Positions 38,811-39,922 of a stretch of 39,922 nucleotides of DNA are shown here, piece after piece. Position 1 is the stretch's first letter. Every line of letters starts with the position of its first letter. The stretch comes from an uncultured Oscillospiraceae bacterium (GTDB taxonomy: Bacteria > Bacillota > Clostridia > Oscillospirales > Ruminococcaceae): contig UQSL01000009.1 of the NCBI GenBank assembly GCA_900543705.1, positions 1 to 39,922 of the forward strand. The letters are read 5' to 3'. Both the position numbers and the translations under genes were made by a program. A model generated the notes under the pieces. The model did not search any database. It was not told the origin of the DNA and saw only the letters and a list, made by a program, of their open reading frames with translations.

Positions 38811-39815
38811 TTGAAAAAAGGAATCAAAGCACTGGCCCTGCTGCTTTGCGGGGCAATGTGCCTTACAGCTTTCACCGGCTGCGCAACGGAGAAGAAAAAG
38901 ACGAAAGTCCGCGTAAGCGAAGTCACCCACTCTATCTTTTATGCCCCGCAGTATGCAGCAATTAACCTTGGTTTCTTCGAGGAAGAGGGAATCGAGCTTG
39001 AACTGTCCAATGCAGGCGGTGCAGATAAGGCGATGGCCGCAGTGCTCAGCGGGCAGATTGACATCGGCTTTGCTGGCCCGGAGGCTTCCATTTACGTTTA
39101 CAATGAAGGAAAAGAGGATTATCCTCAGGTATTTGCTCAGCTGACCCGCCGCGACGGTTCTTTCATAGTCGGCAGGGAACAGGATGACGATTTCGATTGG
39201 TCCGAGATGGCGGGCAAGACCATCCTTCCGGGGCGCAAAGGCGGCGTACCCTATATGACGCTGTGCTATGTCCTTAAGCAGAAGGGCCTTGTACCGGGAG
39301 AGGATATCCTTCTCGACGACAGCATCCAGTTCGACTCGATGGCAGGCGCCTTTACCGGAGGCAGCGGGGATTATGTTTCCCTGTTTGAACCGACCGCATC
39401 CGCACTGGAAAAAGAGGGCAGGGGATACATAGTATCCTCCGTTGGACAGGAAGCGGGGGAGATTCCCTATACCGCTTATTTTGCAAAGCAGAGCTATCTG
39501 AAGAAAAACAGCGATCTTGTTCAACGCTTCACCCGCGCTATCTATAAAGGGCAGCAGTGGGTAGCCGAACACAGTTCCGAAGAGATCGCTGAGACAATCG
39601 AGCCTTCCTTCCCGGACACCGACCTTGCGACGCTGACGTCCTGTGTGGAACGCTACAAATCCATCGACGCGTGGAACACAGACCCGATGCTGTCCCAGGA
39701 GTCCTTTGACCGTCTCCAGGACGTTATCATTGAAGCGGGGGAGCTCGAGGAAAAAGCGCCCTATGACAAAATTGTCAACAACACCTACGCAGAAAAAGCC
39801 ATGCAGGAAAAGTAG
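38811..39815 (+). CDS. NMT1/THI5-like ABC substrate-binding lipoprotein
   Basis: 334 residues. The lipoprotein signal ends at LTAFTGC, so the mature protein starts at cysteine about 24. The binding-protein fold opens with EVTHSIFYAPQYAAINLGFF and EEEGIELELSNAGGADKA, then AVLSGQIDIGFAGPEAS, the standard start of the NMT1/THI5 and taurine/nitrate-binding group. The start is TTG 38811, with GGGAG 9 bases upstream. The ligand could be a thiamine or riboflavin precursor, a sulfonate or another small compound; no thiamine or flavin genes lie nearby and no TPP or FMN riboswitch precedes the operon. Confidence 0.92.
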   Translation: MKKGIKALALLLCGAMCLTAFTGCATEKKKTKVRVSEVTHSIFYAPQYAAINLGFFEEEGIELELSNAGGADKAMAAVLSGQIDIGFAGPEASIYVYNEGKEDYPQVFAQLTRRDGSFIVGREQDDDFDWSEMAGKTILPGRKGGVPYMTLCYVLKQKGLVPGEDILLDDSIQFDSMAGAFTGGSGDYVSLFEPTASALEKEGRGYIVSSVGQEAGEIPYTAYFAKQSYLKKNSDLVQRFTRAIYKGQQWVAEHSSEEIAETIEPSFPDTDLATLTSCVERYKSIDAWNTDPMLSQESFDRLQDVIIEAGELEEKAPYDKIVNNTYAEKAMQEK

Positions 39816-39826
39816 CCTTTGATACG

Positions 39827-39867
39827 AAAAGAGGGAGCCATCCAAAATGAATGGCTCCCTCTTTTTC
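39827..39867 (+). terminator. Terminator of the ABC operon
   Basis: AAAAGAGGGAGCCAT pairs perfectly with ATGGCTCCCTCTTTT across nine bases, leading into TTTTT. Confidence 0.9.
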
Positions 39868-39872
39868 TTATC

Positions 39873-39922
39873 CCCCTAAACCACACGCTAAGCGTGTGGT
39901 AACCGAGGGGAGCGATAGCGTT
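39873..39922. repeat. Strong palindromic hairpin at the right edge (possible IS200/IS605-type end)
   Basis: ACCACACGCT-A-AGCGTGTGGT (39880-39900) is a perfect 10-bp inverted repeat around one base, flanked by CCCC and GGGG that could extend it through an internal loop. No T-run follows, so it is not a terminator. Subterminal hairpins of this kind mark IS200/IS605 elements; any such element would lie beyond the edge. Confidence 0.4.

Overview
The window looks like chromosome of a spore-forming, strictly anaerobic Firmicute of class Clostridia, probably Oscillospirales. This rests on gene content and moderate GC, not on a database match. Pointers are the sporulation protein YunB, IreB, a reverse rubrerythrin, a phenylalanine T-box leader, the LL-diaminopimelate aminotransferase (DapL) route, and consistent AGGAGG ribosome sites with sigma-A-type promoters. 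I found no rRNA, tRNA or CRISPR array. Most of the window is housekeeping or conserved accessory DNA in short operons separated by clear intrinsic terminators.

Layout. 1-474: end of an IS3-family insertion sequence with a frameshifted orfA, 36 bp past the glyA stop codon. 511-4245: glyA (minus), then nth, a DUF218 protein, a hotdog thioesterase and a small unknown protein (plus). 4263-7776: dapF-dapL (last two steps to meso-diaminopimelate) and an alpha-oxoamine synthase (minus). 7971-9636: an AlkD-type DNA repair protein abutting a decayed carB fragment. 9751-11669: lipid-linked saccharide flippase and GNAT protein (minus). 11927-13662: NERD-domain membrane protein and reverse rubrerythrin. 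13859-18924: M16 peptidase-like protein with an unclear start, class 3 aldehyde dehydrogenase, YunB, DegV and an HNH protein. 19034-19903: EamA transporter (minus). 20301-23614: PadR regulator / HAAS-domain protein / DUF4097-like protein operon, a small secreted peptide and a VanY-type carboxypeptidase. 23749-27979: small conserved protein, IreB and pheST with T-box (minus). 28678-31690: DUF6106 protein, acpS, nnr, lipoprotein. 31762-32295: HD protein (minus). 32860-35308: two Gfo/Idh/MocA oxidoreductases, each with a long structured leader. 35804-37018: AI-2E family transporter (minus). 37214-39815: ABC importer of the NitT/TauT type. 39873-39922: an unexplained hairpin at the edge.

The signals least explained by standard annotation are regulatory. 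An 86-nt nested hairpin with an embedded terminator-like stem sits ahead of the first Gfo/Idh gene, and a second terminator-like hairpin lies just after the predicted start of transcription of the other. An AT-rich inverted repeat with identical 7-bp arms occurs at the rubrerythrin promoter and between the oxoamine synthase and alkD-like genes. Palindromes overlap the padR promoter, and the phenylalanine T-box and a divergent operon have overlapping -35 boxes. The clearest genome-decay event is the carB fragment. I see no convincing new multi-gene defence or biosynthetic system; the paired Gfo/Idh leaders are the best candidates for something undescribed.
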